Positions 15,628 to 23,839 of a stretch of DNA of 64,000 nt are shown piece after piece. Every line of letters begins with the position of its first letter. The first letter of the stretch is position 1. The translations under genes were made by a program, and so were the position numbers. Location: the NCBI GenBank assembly GCA_020637895.1, contig JACKJP010000006.1, forward strand, positions 124,001 to 188,000, in the 5' to 3' direction. This stretch comes from Rhodobiaceae bacterium (lineage in GTDB: Bacteria; Pseudomonadota; Alphaproteobacteria; Rhizobiales; Tepidamorphaceae). Under the pieces are notes generated by a model, which was not told where the DNA came from, did not search any database, and saw only the letters and a list, made by a program, of their open reading frames with translations.

Positions 15628-16191
15628 TCAGACCTTGTTGCCGGTCGCGATCGCCCGCTCACGTGTCATTTCCGCGATCGCATCGGCCAGGTGCCGGTCG
15701 GCGATATTGTAGTCGCCGCGTTCGACGCGGATATGGTGCGCCCTGCGCAGAACCTCGGCATGGGTGAAGCCGACCGGCGGATCGAACTTGTAGCAGGCGA
15801 GTTCCAGCAGCTGGCCCAGCGGTTCCCGGAAATAAAGCGAATCCATGAAACCACGGTCGACATCGCCGGAATTGGCGAAACCGGCTTCTTTCAGCCGAGC
15901 CGCGGCCTGGGTGTAGACGGCCCTCGAGACGATAAAGGCAATGTGGTGAAGCGTCCCGACCTGATTGGGGTTGGGCGTGCGGTCCGCCTTCCATGCCTCG
16001 TTGGTGAAGATCGTTATCAGCCTGCCGTCACCCGGATCGAAATAGAGATGATTGACATCCGGCGCGTCGAGATTGGGCTGTTCGAAGACGAAGGGCATGC
16101 CAAGGATGCCCTCCCAGAAATCGATCGACGTCTGACGGTCTGCCCCGTTCAACGTGATATGGTGGACGCCCTGCGTCTGGGTCACGGTCAT
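15628..16191 (-). CDS. VOC-family protein (ring-cleaving-dioxygenase/glyoxalase-like)
   Basis: The protein of 187 residues starts QGVHHITLNGADRQTSIDFWEGILGM, a classic first VOC module with a metal-type His, then LHHIAFIVSR and YFREPLGQLLELACY, giving a second His and Glu at the expected places. The H...H...E set suggests a bound divalent metal. A C-terminal helical extension (VLRRAHHIRVERGDYNIADRHLADAI) follows the fold. Similar proteins are often filed as extradiol-dioxygenase-like. It is divergent from the MFS gene and could act on the compound imported there. Confidence 0.75.
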   Translation of the reverse strand: MTVTQTQGVHHITLNGADRQTSIDFWEGILGMPFVFEQPNLDAPDVNHLYFDPGDGRLITIFTNEAWKADRTPNPNQVGTLHHIAFIVSRAVYTQAAARLKEAGFANSGDVDRGFMDSLYFREPLGQLLELACYKFDPPVGFTHAEVLRRAHHIRVERGDYNIADRHLADAIAEMTRERAIATGNKV

Positions 16192-16229
16192 CGACGGATC
16201 CTCCCAACGTTATTATCCCTACCGCGACT

Positions 16230-16245
16230 TTATCCTGATTGATAA
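16230..16245. promoter_or_regulatory. Inverted repeat TTATC-N6-GATAA in a divergent promoter
   Basis: Overlapping inverted repeats (TTATC-N6-GATAA at 16230-16245 and ATCCT-N8-AGGAT at 16232-16249) lie between the divergent VOC (start 16191) and MFS genes. Possible operator of an unknown regulator. Confidence 0.4.
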
Positions 16246-16316
16246 GGATTGGTGCATCAACAAGAATGACCTTGCCGCGTCGCGGCGGGATGACGCTGGG
16301 AGGCGTGAGTGACATC

Positions 16317-17516
16317 ATGACATCGACGGGACGCCAGACGGCCGGGAACAGACTGGCCGTACTCACCATCGTTGCCGGCGGCATGATCGTGCTGGCGTCC
16401 TCGATGGGTATTGGCCGCTTTGTCTATACGCCTATCCTTCCCGTCATGGCGAACGCGCTCGACCTGTCGGCCGCGCAGACGGGTCTGCTCGCCTCTGTGA
16501 ATCTCGTCGCCTATCTCGCCGGGGCGATCGCGGCATCGAGCCGCTTCATGCGCGGCTCACCCCATTTCTGGCTGATCGGGGGGCTTGTCGTCCTCGCCCT
16601 TTCAACGATTGCCACGGGGATGGTGAGCAACATGCCCGCGCTGATCTTCATGCGCGTCCTTGCCGGGGCCTCCACGGCCATCGCGCTGATCTTCGGCATG
16701 GCAATTGTGACAGATCGCCTCGCCCGGCTCGGGCGCGTTTCGCTTGCCGGCCTGCAGTTCGGCGGCGTCGGTTTCGGCATGGTCGTTTCGGCCGTTCTCG
16801 TCGCCTGGCTGACAGCCAGCGGGTTCGGCTGGCGGTCGCTCTGGTATGCCGGCGGCGCGGCGGTTGTCGTGGGCATCGTGCTGACGGCGCTGCTCCTGCC
16901 CGGCGGTGGCGAGGATCGGACGGCAAGCGACAATGGCGAGCCACTGCGCGGAACAGGCTTCATCACGATGGTGCTGAGCTACGGTCTGTTCGGCTTCGGC
17001 TATATCATCACGGCGACATTCATCGTTGCGATCGTCCATGACTCTGAGCGGCTGGCGTTCCTTCAGCCCTATATCTGGATGGCCGTCGGTCTTGCCGGCA
17101 TGCCGTCGACCTATCTTTGGAACTTCGTCTCCGCCCGCATCGGCTTTGCCAAGATGTACGCGGTCGGCTGCATCGTTGAAGCCATCGGCGTTGCGCTCAG
17201 CGTGAGCACGGAAATACCAGTGCTGATCGTTCTGTCGGCGGCGCTGCTCGGCGGCACCATGATGGCGCTTACCGGATCTGGATTTTCACATGTGCGCGAA
17301 ATCGCCACCGGGTCCGCGCGCCGTCTTTTCGCCGTCATGACAGTGTCGTTCAGTATCGGCCAGGTATCGGGGCCGATCATTGCCGGGTGGCTCTACGATC
17401 TGCAGGGCAGTTTCTTCTGGGGCAGCATGGCGGCGGTTGCGGCGCTGATCCTGGCGGCCGGCCTGAGCCTGCTTTCCGAAGCGCAGGCGCGGCGGGCTTC
17501 AAATATTCCGGCATGA
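16317..17516 (+). CDS. YbfB/YjiJ-family MFS transporter
   Basis: About 399 residues with twelve predicted hydrophobic segments. The entry GIGRFVYTPILPVMANALDLSAAQTGLLASVNLVAYLAGAI is typical of the YbfB/YjiJ branch of the major facilitator superfamily (GRF...T/A-x-LLP). The end includes FSIGQVSGPIIAGWLYD, also typical. Substrate is unknown; neighbours suggest an organic acid or aromatic compound. Several starts are open (16239, 16290, 16317); the ATG at 16317 follows GGGAGG with a longish gap of 13 bases, so the start is uncertain. Confidence 0.8.
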   Translation: MTSTGRQTAGNRLAVLTIVAGGMIVLASSMGIGRFVYTPILPVMANALDLSAAQTGLLASVNLVAYLAGAIAASSRFMRGSPHFWLIGGLVVLALSTIATGMVSNMPALIFMRVLAGASTAIALIFGMAIVTDRLARLGRVSLAGLQFGGVGFGMVVSAVLVAWLTASGFGWRSLWYAGGAAVVVGIVLTALLLPGGGEDRTASDNGEPLRGTGFITMVLSYGLFGFGYIITATFIVAIVHDSERLAFLQPYIWMAVGLAGMPSTYLWNFVSARIGFAKMYAVGCIVEAIGVALSVSTEIPVLIVLSAALLGGTMMALTGSGFSHVREIATGSARRLFAVMTVSFSIGQVSGPIIAGWLYDLQGSFFWGSMAAVAALILAAGLSLLSEAQARRASNIPA

Positions 17517-17531
17517 GCCTTATGTAGCGGC

Positions 17532-18797
17532 ATGGTGATGACGAAACCTATCGAGCGGATACTTCCCGATCTCATGCCACGGCCGCCACGGCGGTCGGTT
17601 GCGGTTGCCGTTGGCGACGTGGTTGTCGGCGGCGGCAATCCGGTGGTCGTCCAGTCGATGACCAATACCGATACGGCCGATATCGACGCGACCGTATCGC
17701 AGGTCGAGGCGCTGGCGCGGGCGGGCTCGGAAATCGTCCGGATCACGGTGGACCGCGATGAAGCCGCCGCTGCGGTGCCGCATATCCGCGACCGTCTGAT
17801 GGTGCGCGGGTGCAACGTGCCGCTTGTCGGCGATTTCCACTATATCGGCCATACGTTGCTGAAAACTCATCCGGCGGCGGCCGAGGCGCTGGCGAAATAT
17901 CGCATCAATCCCGGCAATGTCGGCTTTGGCGAGAAACGCGACCGCCAGTTCGCGGAGATGATCGAGATCGCCCTGCGCCATGAAAAACCCGTTCGCATCG
18001 GCGTCAACTGGGGCAGCCTCGACAATGACCTGCTGACCCGCCTGATGGATGAGAACGCCAAATCGGCGGCGCCCCGCAACGCGCGCGAGGTGACGCGCGA
18101 AGCGATCATCCAGTCGGCGCTGCTTTCAGCCACGCGGGCCGAGGAATTGGGTCTTGGCCGCGACCGGATCATTCTTTCCGCCAAGGTCAGCCAGGTGCAG
18201 GACCTGATCGCGGTCTATGCCGATCTGGCGGGCCGCAGCGACCATGCGCTCCATCTCGGACTGACGGAAGCAGGAATGGGCTCGAAAGGCATCGTCGCCT
18301 CGAGCGCGGGCATGGCGGTGCTGTTGCAGGCCGGGATCGGCGACACGATCCGCGTCTCGCTGACACCAGAACCCGGCGGAGACCGTACGCGCGAGGTGCA
18401 GGTCGCACAGGAACTGTTGCAGTCGATGGGACTGCGGACCTTCGTGCCAGTGGTCGCAGCCTGCCCCGGTTGCGGCCGCACCACGAGCACGGTTTTTCAG
18501 GAGTTGGCGCGCGACATCCAGGATTTCATCCGCGTTGAAATGCCGGAATGGCGGTCGCGCTATCCCGGCGTGGAGGGAATGAATGTCGCGGTGATGGGCT
18601 GCATCGTGAACGGGCCCGGCGAATCCAAGCATGCCGATATCGGCATCAGCCTGCCGGGAACGGGCGAAAGCCCGGCAGCGCCGGTCTTCATCGACGGCAA
18701 GAAGGCCATGACGCTGCGCGGTCCGACAATTGCGGCGGACTTCAAGCAGCTTGTCATCGACTATATCGAAAGGCGCTTTGGATCGACGCCGGCCTGA
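17532..18797 (+). CDS. ispG: 4-hydroxy-3-methylbut-2-en-1-yl diphosphate synthase (flavodoxin)
   Basis: The protein of 421 residues is IspG/GcpE of the MEP isoprenoid pathway: it reductively opens MEcPP to HMBPP using a [4Fe-4S] cluster. Visible marks are NPVVVQSMTNTDTADIDAT, PLVGDFHYIG, KYRINPGNVGF, PVRIGVNWGSL, the cluster motif CPGCGRT and the late MGCIVNGPGE. Length is normal for the bacterial single-barrel form. The next gene, ispA, converges with only two bases between the stop codons, and both stops lie in CCTGA-TG-TCAGG, a small hairpin. IspA consumes the pathway's products, so this is a small isoprenoid cluster. Confidence 0.97.
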   Translation: MVMTKPIERILPDLMPRPPRRSVAVAVGDVVVGGGNPVVVQSMTNTDTADIDATVSQVEALARAGSEIVRITVDRDEAAAAVPHIRDRLMVRGCNVPLVGDFHYIGHTLLKTHPAAAEALAKYRINPGNVGFGEKRDRQFAEMIEIALRHEKPVRIGVNWGSLDNDLLTRLMDENAKSAAPRNAREVTREAIIQSALLSATRAEELGLGRDRIILSAKVSQVQDLIAVYADLAGRSDHALHLGLTEAGMGSKGIVASSAGMAVLLQAGIGDTIRVSLTPEPGGDRTREVQVAQELLQSMGLRTFVPVVAACPGCGRTTSTVFQELARDIQDFIRVEMPEWRSRYPGVEGMNVAVMGCIVNGPGESKHADIGISLPGTGESPAAPVFIDGKKAMTLRGPTIAADFKQLVIDYIERRFGSTPA

Positions 18798-18799
18798 TG

Positions 18800-19690
18800 T
18801 CAGGAGCGTCTACGGGCTGCAAATTGCAGCGCCTGGCGAAGCCGCTGGGCGCGTTCGCCGAAGCGCTCGAGCGCTGCCTCGGCCCTGCCGGTTTCCTCAG
18901 CCATGACGGCCCGCGCCGCACCGGCGCCGACAAGGGCGGGAAGGGTTGCCTTGCCGCGCTCGCGGTCCTTGCCGGCCGCCTTTCCGAGAGCTTCGGCGCT
19001 GGACTCCTCGTCAAGGAGGTCGTCCGCAACCTGAAAGACAACGCCGAGACCGCGCGCGAAAGTATCCATCGCCTGGCGATCTTCTCTGCCTGCGTCGACG
19101 AGGATCGCGCCGGCCAGACAGGCAAAGCGGAAGAGCGCTCCCGTCTTCATCGCCTGCATGGCGAGAATACCTTTTTCGTCGAGTGGTGCGGTCTCCGCCT
19201 GGATATCGCGCATCTGCCCGCCGCACATCCCATCGTCGCCGGCAGCTGTCGCCAGCGCACCGACAAGTTCGGCACGGCGGGCCGGGTCGGTATGGGTGAG
19301 GGGATCGGCGAGAATGGCAAAGGCGTGCGTCAGCAGCGCGTCCCCGGCAAGGATAGCGGTCGCCTCATCATACTGGCGGTGGGTCGTCGGCCTGCCGCGG
19401 CGCATATCGTCGTCGTCCATTGCCGGCAGGTCGTCATGGACGAGGCTGTAGCAATGAACGCATTCAAGCGCGACGGCGACGCGCGCTGCCTCGTCGGCCC
19501 CGGCACCGAACAGGGCCGCGCTTTCCATCACCAAGAATGGACGAAGGCGCTTACCGCCGCCAAGCGCCGCATACCGCATGGCATCGCGGAGCCTGTCCGC
19601 CGGCCTTTCGGGAAGAAGTCGCGCGATAGCCGCTTCCGCCTCGGCCGCCCGCGCTGCCAGGAATTGTTCAAACTCAACCATCCGGTTCAT
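18800..19690 (-). CDS. ispA: Farnesyl diphosphate synthase (short-chain polyprenyl synthase)
   Basis: The protein of 296 residues condenses IPP with DMAPP/GPP to make farnesyl diphosphate. It has GGKRLRPFL, the first Asp-rich motif DDLPAMDDDDMRRGRPTTH, GDALLTHAFAIL and the second Asp-rich motif DDLLDEESS with GKAAGKDRERGKATLPALVG. The lack of bulky residues right before the first motif fits a C15 synthase. In many alphaproteobacteria ispA lies between xseB and dxs, but here neither is adjacent. The gene is convergent with ispG and divergent from mtgA. Confidence 0.93.
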   Translation of the reverse strand: MNRMVEFEQFLAARAAEAEAAIARLLPERPADRLRDAMRYAALGGGKRLRPFLVMESAALFGAGADEAARVAVALECVHCYSLVHDDLPAMDDDDMRRGRPTTHRQYDEATAILAGDALLTHAFAILADPLTHTDPARRAELVGALATAAGDDGMCGGQMRDIQAETAPLDEKGILAMQAMKTGALFRFACLAGAILVDAGREDRQAMDTFARGLGVVFQVADDLLDEESSAEALGKAAGKDRERGKATLPALVGAGAARAVMAEETGRAEAALERFGERAQRLRQALQFAARRRS

Positions 19691-19791
19691 TGCCCCGCAA
19701 ATCAGGTCCCTGCCGCGCTCCGGTTGCCTGCCCGGCCCGGCTTCGTTACGCCTAGGGCTGGCAATTTTCGCTCAGCACAGGACGTAGCCGC

Positions 19792-20505
19792 ATGACCGGT
19801 TCGCGGCAAGAGATGTGGAGCAGGTGGAACGGACGACGGGTGCTGCGCGTCGGCTTTGCCGTTGTCGCGGCCTTCGTTCTCCTGCCGTATCTGCTTGTCG
19901 TGATCTATCGCTTTGTCGACCCGCCCGTTTCGACGCTGATGCTCGCGCGATATGTGACCCTGCAAACGGTGACGCGCCAATGGACTCCATATGATGAGTT
20001 GTCGCGCAATCTGATCAATTCTGTCCTGATGTCGGAAGATGCGCGGTTCTGCGTGCATTCGGGCGTTGATTTCGACGCCCTGCGTTCGGTGGTTGAAAGT
20101 CTGGACGACGAGGATGCGCAGACACGCGGTGCCAGCACGATCGCGATGCAGACGGCCAAGAATCTCTTTCTTTGGCCCGGACAGAACTATTTGCGCAAGG
20201 CGCTCGAGATACCACTTGCCCTGTGGATCGACTTTGTCTGGCCGAAGCGGCGGATCGTCGAGGTCTATCTGAATATCGCCGAATGGGGCGACGGCATCTT
20301 TGGCGCCGCCGCGGCGACCGAACTGCATTTCGGTGAGGGGCCTTCCCGTCTGACGCCGCGCCAGGCGGCGCTGCTTGCGGCGAGCCTGCCCAACCCGCTG
20401 GTGCGTAATCCAGGGCGCCCCGGACCGGCCCTGTCCCGGCTTGCCGCCCGGGTCGAGGCACGAACGCGTGGCGCAGGACCATGGGTGAAGTGCCTTGAGG
20501 GATAG
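19792..20505 (+). CDS. mtgA: Monofunctional biosynthetic peptidoglycan transglycosylase
   Basis: The protein of 237 residues is a membrane-anchored GT51 glycosyltransferase that polymerises lipid II. One transmembrane helix (VGFAVVAAFVLLPYLLVVIYRF) precedes the catalytic domain, which shows SEDARFCVHSGVDFDAL (catalytic Glu), GASTIAMQTAKNLFLW, YLNIAEWGDGIFGAAAA and LTPRQAALLAASLPNP. All five GT51 signature motifs are present and no transpeptidase domain follows, so the monofunctional name holds. Transcribed toward rpmF, which appears to have its own promoter. Confidence 0.94.
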   Translation: MTGSRQEMWSRWNGRRVLRVGFAVVAAFVLLPYLLVVIYRFVDPPVSTLMLARYVTLQTVTRQWTPYDELSRNLINSVLMSEDARFCVHSGVDFDALRSVVESLDDEDAQTRGASTIAMQTAKNLFLWPGQNYLRKALEIPLALWIDFVWPKRRIVEVYLNIAEWGDGIFGAAAATELHFGEGPSRLTPRQAALLAASLPNPLVRNPGRPGPALSRLAARVEARTRGAGPWVKCLEG

Positions 20506-20547
20506 GCGGACCTTGAGGGTCAGCGTCATTTTAGTCGGCCGCGACCC

Positions 20548-20576
20548 TAGCCAAGAGCCTTTTCGGACTGTATAAG
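20548..20576 (+). promoter_or_regulatory. Putative housekeeping promoter of rpmF
   Basis: TAGCCA (20548-20553) and TATAAG (20571-20576) are 17 bases apart, ending about 90 bases before rpmF. TATAAG also appears as the -10 of the two acyltransferase promoters in this window. Confidence 0.5.
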
Positions 20577-20665
20577 CGCGGCCACACAAACAGGATTTTG
20601 ACGATCCGCCGGCCGGGCCGATGCAAATGCCCCCGCTCTGGCGACATTGATGGAGACCAAAGGGC

Positions 20666-20851
20666 ATGGCTGTCCCGAAAAGAAAAACCTCGCCGTCCAA
20701 GCGCGGCATGCGCCGCTCGGCCGATGCGATCGCCGCACCGCTTTATGTCGAGGACAAGGAGTCGGGTGAACTGCGTCGCCCGCATCACATCGACCTCAAG
20801 AGCGGCAAATACCGCGGCAAGCAGATTCTGGCTCCCAAGCAGGACGCCTGA
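20666..20851 (+). CDS. rpmF: 50S ribosomal protein L32
   Basis: The protein of 61 residues is typical L32: MAVPKRKTSPSKRGMRRSADAI at the start, HHIDLKSGKYRGKQIL near the end. It is a structural component of the large ribosomal subunit near the peptidyl transferase ring. The alphaproteobacterial form lacks the zinc-binding cysteines seen in some other bacterial L32 proteins, and none are present here. A strong intrinsic terminator follows at 20882-20912, so it is a single-gene transcript or the end of one. Confidence 0.97.
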   Translation: MAVPKRKTSPSKRGMRRSADAIAAPLYVEDKESGELRRPHHIDLKSGKYRGKQILAPKQDA

Positions 20852-20881
20852 AACCACTCATCCGCCATTTGACGGACACAG

Positions 20882-20912
20882 AAAAAGGCCGGCGCCGGGC
20901 GTCGGCCTTTTT
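20882..20912 (+). terminator. Intrinsic terminator after rpmF
   Basis: Perfect 10-bp arms AAAAAGGCCG (20882-20891) and CGGCCTTTTT (20903-20912) with an 11-base GC-rich loop and a T5 run. The A-run gives possible bidirectional function. Confidence 0.9.
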
Positions 20913-20958
20913 GCATTTGCGCGGCCGGGCCTGTTGCGTCGCCTCGCTTGATGCCCGT

Positions 20959-21405
20959 ATGAGTACAAGGGCCTCGGGGGCTTCATCTGAACAGGAGACT
21001 GCTGCCTTGCTTCTCAATTTCCCGCTGATGCTCGTGCCGCTCGTCGTCTACAATCTCTTTTCCTATGCGGAACAGGCGTTTGACTGGCGTGGTGACGTCT
21101 TCGCGACGACGATGGTGTCGGGCGAGACATGGACCATGACCTACAGCGACCTGATTATCCTGCTTTCGCTGGTGCTGCTGTTTCTGGAAGTCGTCAAATC
21201 GACGCGGATCGGGGCAGGGTCGATCGTTGATCATCTGCTTTCAACGGCGGTCTTTGTCGCGTTCCTGGTCGAATTTCTGCTCGTCGGCAAAGCCGCTACG
21301 TCGACCTTCTTCATTCTGATGGTCGTTGCATTGATCGACGTCATCGCCGGTTTCACGGTGACGATACGCGCTGCCAGGCGCGATTTTTCCGTCGGGCCAG
21401 CCTGA
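20959..21405 (+). CDS. Small multipass membrane protein, unknown function
   Basis: A protein of 148 residues with four likely transmembrane helices: LLLNFPLMLVPLVVYNLF, DLIILLSLVLLFLEVV, STAVFVAFLVEFLLVG and TFFILMVVALIDVIAGFTVTI. The frame extends upstream to 20869, but that part overlaps the rpmF terminator, so the ATG at 20959 is chosen. I do not recognise a named family; the fold resembles small integral proteins found near rpmF in related genomes. No catalytic motif is visible. Confidence 0.7.
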   Translation: MSTRASGASSEQETAALLLNFPLMLVPLVVYNLFSYAEQAFDWRGDVFATTMVSGETWTMTYSDLIILLSLVLLFLEVVKSTRIGAGSIVDHLLSTAVFVAFLVEFLLVGKAATSTFFILMVVALIDVIAGFTVTIRAARRDFSVGPA

Positions 21406-21418
21406 CGGGGCAATTTAT

Positions 21419-21748
21419 CTAGCTGGAAATGTCCAGACGCCAGCCTGCCGGCGGCATCGGCTGGCGATGGGGGCGATAAGAGGCCGCAGCGCTTGCCGGC
21501 GCACGGCGTTTTTCCCGCGTTTGCGGAAGATCCAGCCGGTGCGCGAGCAATTGGGCAAGGAAGGCCGCCTGGGGGCGATGCGAGGCGCGATCGTCGCCGC
21601 GGCGCGGTGCAAGGGCGACCAGAGCGCGCCCCTTGCCCGGAACGTCGTTCTGACCGGTGGAAGCGGCAGCCGGCTCGACGCGCTCGGCACGGCCCGCTCT
21701 GGAGCGGGCGCCGGAGCGCGTTCCCGAACTGATACCGCCGATCATCAT
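21419..21748 (-). CDS. Conserved small protein with FLAQL...PQTR...RRA motif
   Basis: The predicted protein of 109 residues has a basic, probably disordered N-terminal half and a C-terminal motif RPQAAFLAQLLAHR, LPQTREKRRA and a final PPAGWRLDISS. I recall this pattern as a short conserved hypothetical protein of alphaproteobacteria; its function is not known. The antiparallel frame of the PDE gene (open from 21657) overlaps it, but that gene begins at 21999. A possible GGAAC-N15-CGTT promoter lies at 21852-21875 on the same strand. The coding call rests on motif recall and is moderate. Confidence 0.5.
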   Translation of the reverse strand: MMIGGISSGTRSGARSRAGRAERVEPAAASTGQNDVPGKGRALVALAPRRGDDRASHRPQAAFLAQLLAHRLDLPQTREKRRAPASAAASYRPHRQPMPPAGWRLDISS

Positions 21749-21785
21749 TGGCTGTGTCGCCCTGACCCTGCATCTGTTTCAAAAT

Positions 21786-21803
21786 GGGACATTCACCTGT
21801 CCC
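21786..21803. promoter_or_regulatory. Perfect inverted repeat GGGACA-N6-TGTCCC
   Basis: An 18-base element with two exact 6-bp arms between the divergent small gene (start 21748) and the GGDEF-EAL gene (start 21999). Its AT-rich surroundings suit a promoter region. The binding protein is unknown. Confidence 0.5.
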
Positions 21804-21851
21804 TTACATGACAGAATGCATAAACCGGGCCGCCGGTCGCAATGTTTTGTT

Positions 21852-21875
21852 AACGAATTCCCCTTCTTTCGTTCC
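21852..21875 (-). promoter_or_regulatory. Weak EcfG-type promoter candidate
   Basis: On the minus strand GGAAC (21871-21875) and CGTT (21852-21855) are 15 bases apart, one short of the usual 16-17. It points at the small conserved gene at 21748. Confidence 0.3.
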
Positions 21876-21998
21876 TCAACCTCAGGTTTCGGTTCATTAA
21901 CGACTTTTCGCTATTATCGTACCAATCACGCGCTTCGGGCATTCCGCCATATCCGGAGCGTGGCAACTGTTTCGCTGGATCGCGGGGGAAAGCGGAAG

Positions 21999-23765
21999 AT
22001 GACGGAACGCCAGCCGGATTCCATTTCGGGTGAGCAAATCAGGGCATCCGGAGCGGGACGCTTTGGCCGGCCCGCCACCGCCAATCCGGCGGCGATCCTG
22101 GATCATCTTGGATGGGCGGCCTATCGGTGGACCATTGCCGGCGACCGGCTGGTCTGGAGCGACAATGCCTGCAAGCTCCTCCAGGTTTCCAACCCGAGCT
22201 CCATCGGGACCGGCGCGGAATTCACCGCTTTCCTGCGCAAGGGCGAACCGTCGCGCGTAGATGCCATTGTCAATTCCGGCATTCCCGACCACGGGCCAGG
22301 CGTTGAGTACAGCGTGGAGTATGCATTCCAGCCCGGTGGCGCTGCAGGCGCGACATTGTGGCTATGCGACAGCGGACGCTGGTTTTGCGGCGCCGACGGG
22401 CGTCCTGCCGTCGCCGAGGGTGTCGTGCGCATCGTGCCTGAACGCCACGATGCGGACCGTCAGGCGGAATATAATATCCGTCACGATCCGCTGACGGGCC
22501 AGCTCAATCGCGCGGCGCTTTTCGCCGTGCTCGACGAGACGTTAGGCGTTGCCCAAAGGGGCCAGACGCATGCCTGCTTTCTCGTGGCCGCCGTCGACAA
22601 CCTTGCCATCATCAACGATGCCTACGGCTTTGCCGCCGCCGACGAAATGCTGATTGGCGTGGCCGGACGCATTCGTGATGTGATGCGCACCGGCGATGCG
22701 CTGGGCCGGCTGTCGGGCAACAAGTTTGGCATCGTCGTCGGCAATTGCACCGAAAGCGAAATGGCCGCCGCCGCTGCCCGGTTCATCGAGGCGGTCTCCA
22801 GCGATCCGATACTGGTGTCGGAGGGACCGATCCCGGTTTCGCTGTCGATCGGCGGCGTTGCCCTGCCACGCTACGCGCGCTCGGCACATGCAGCCGTCGT
22901 TGCGGCGCAGGACACCCTGACAGCGGCGCGCAAGAAAGGCCGGGGACATTTTGCCGTCTACGCGCATGACGCCCAGCGCGAAGCACAGCGGAAGCGCAAT
23001 ATCACCATTGCCGACGAACTCGTGCGCGCACTCAACGATCGCAGGGTCGGCCTCGCGCTCCATCCCGTGATCGACAGCCGCAGCGGCGATGTCGCGTTCT
23101 ACGAATGCCTGACCCGCCTTCATCGCCCCGACGGGACGGTGGTTCCCGCGTCGGAGTTCATCGATCTGGCGGAGCGTCTTGGGCTGGTGCGCAATCTCGA
23201 CCTGATTGCGCTCGACGCGGTCGCGGCCATGCTGCGCGACGATCCGGAATTGACCGTATCGCTCAACGTCTCGATGGTCACCGCCGGCGATTCCGCCTGG
23301 TATTCGCGGTTGAACGCCCACGCGCTCGCCGCGCCCGGGATTACCAGCCGTCTTATCGTCGAGATCACCGAGACCGTCGCGATCAATGATATGGATAGCG
23401 CGGTGCATTTCGTTCAGTCACTGCGCGATATGGGGTGCACGGTCGCGATCGACGATTTTGGTGCGGGGTTCACGAACTACCGGAACATGCGCGCGCTCAA
23501 CGCCGACATCGTCAAGATCGACGGCGTCTTCATTCGCGAGCTCCTGTCGAATCCCGAAGATCAGATTTTCGTGCACACGCTTGTCGAACTCGCGCGCCAT
23601 GGTGGCCTGAAGGTCGTCGGCGAATGGGTGGAAAACGAGGAAACCGCCGAGCTGCTGCGCCAATGGGGCGTCGACTATCTTCAGGGGTCGCTGTTTGCCG
23701 ATCGGGAAATTTCGTCGCCGCTTTCGGGCGCAGATGTCGGGGGCCGGAAGGCAATCAGCGCCTGA
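21999..23765 (+). CDS. PAS-GGDEF-EAL protein with degenerate GGDEF
   Basis: About 588 residues from the ATG at 21999; the frame is open further upstream but that stretch is promoter-like. An N-terminal PAS-like domain (YRWTIAGDRLVWSDNACKLL, about 35-150) is followed by a GGDEF domain (DPLTGQLNRAALF), whose signature reads SGNKF at 239-243 in place of GGDEF, so cyclase activity is unlikely; such domains may bind GTP and regulate. The C-terminal EAL domain has YECLTRL (ECL for EAL), EITETVA, IDDFGAGFTNY and VKIDGVFIREL, so most catalytic residues of a c-di-GMP phosphodiesterase remain. A second c-di-GMP enzyme beside the HD-GYP gene. Confidence 0.87.
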   Translation: MTERQPDSISGEQIRASGAGRFGRPATANPAAILDHLGWAAYRWTIAGDRLVWSDNACKLLQVSNPSSIGTGAEFTAFLRKGEPSRVDAIVNSGIPDHGPGVEYSVEYAFQPGGAAGATLWLCDSGRWFCGADGRPAVAEGVVRIVPERHDADRQAEYNIRHDPLTGQLNRAALFAVLDETLGVAQRGQTHACFLVAAVDNLAIINDAYGFAAADEMLIGVAGRIRDVMRTGDALGRLSGNKFGIVVGNCTESEMAAAAARFIEAVSSDPILVSEGPIPVSLSIGGVALPRYARSAHAAVVAAQDTLTAARKKGRGHFAVYAHDAQREAQRKRNITIADELVRALNDRRVGLALHPVIDSRSGDVAFYECLTRLHRPDGTVVPASEFIDLAERLGLVRNLDLIALDAVAAMLRDDPELTVSLNVSMVTAGDSAWYSRLNAHALAAPGITSRLIVEITETVAINDMDSAVHFVQSLRDMGCTVAIDDFGAGFTNYRNMRALNADIVKIDGVFIRELLSNPEDQIFVHTLVELARHGGLKVVGEWVENEETAELLRQWGVDYLQGSLFADREISSPLSGADVGGRKAISA

Positions 23766-23816
23766 GGCCATTACGGACTGCGAAGGCGGCCCGTCTCTTT
23801 GTCCAAGAGAAGCGTT

Positions 23817-23839
23817 AAAAGCGCCTGACCGGCGTCAGG
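23817..23839 (-). terminator. Probable intrinsic terminator of phaR
   Basis: CCTGAC (23824-23829) and GTCAGG (23834-23839) form a stem with a CGGC loop; on the minus strand it is followed by CGC and a T4 run (23817-23820). The phaR stop codon lies inside the stem. Confidence 0.6.

Noticed and set aside
21657..21998. Upstream extension of the GGDEF-EAL frame by 114 codons.
   Set aside because: The stretch is AT-rich, contains the GGGACA palindrome and start-like ATG only at 21999 after a purine-rich site; it is promoter sequence.
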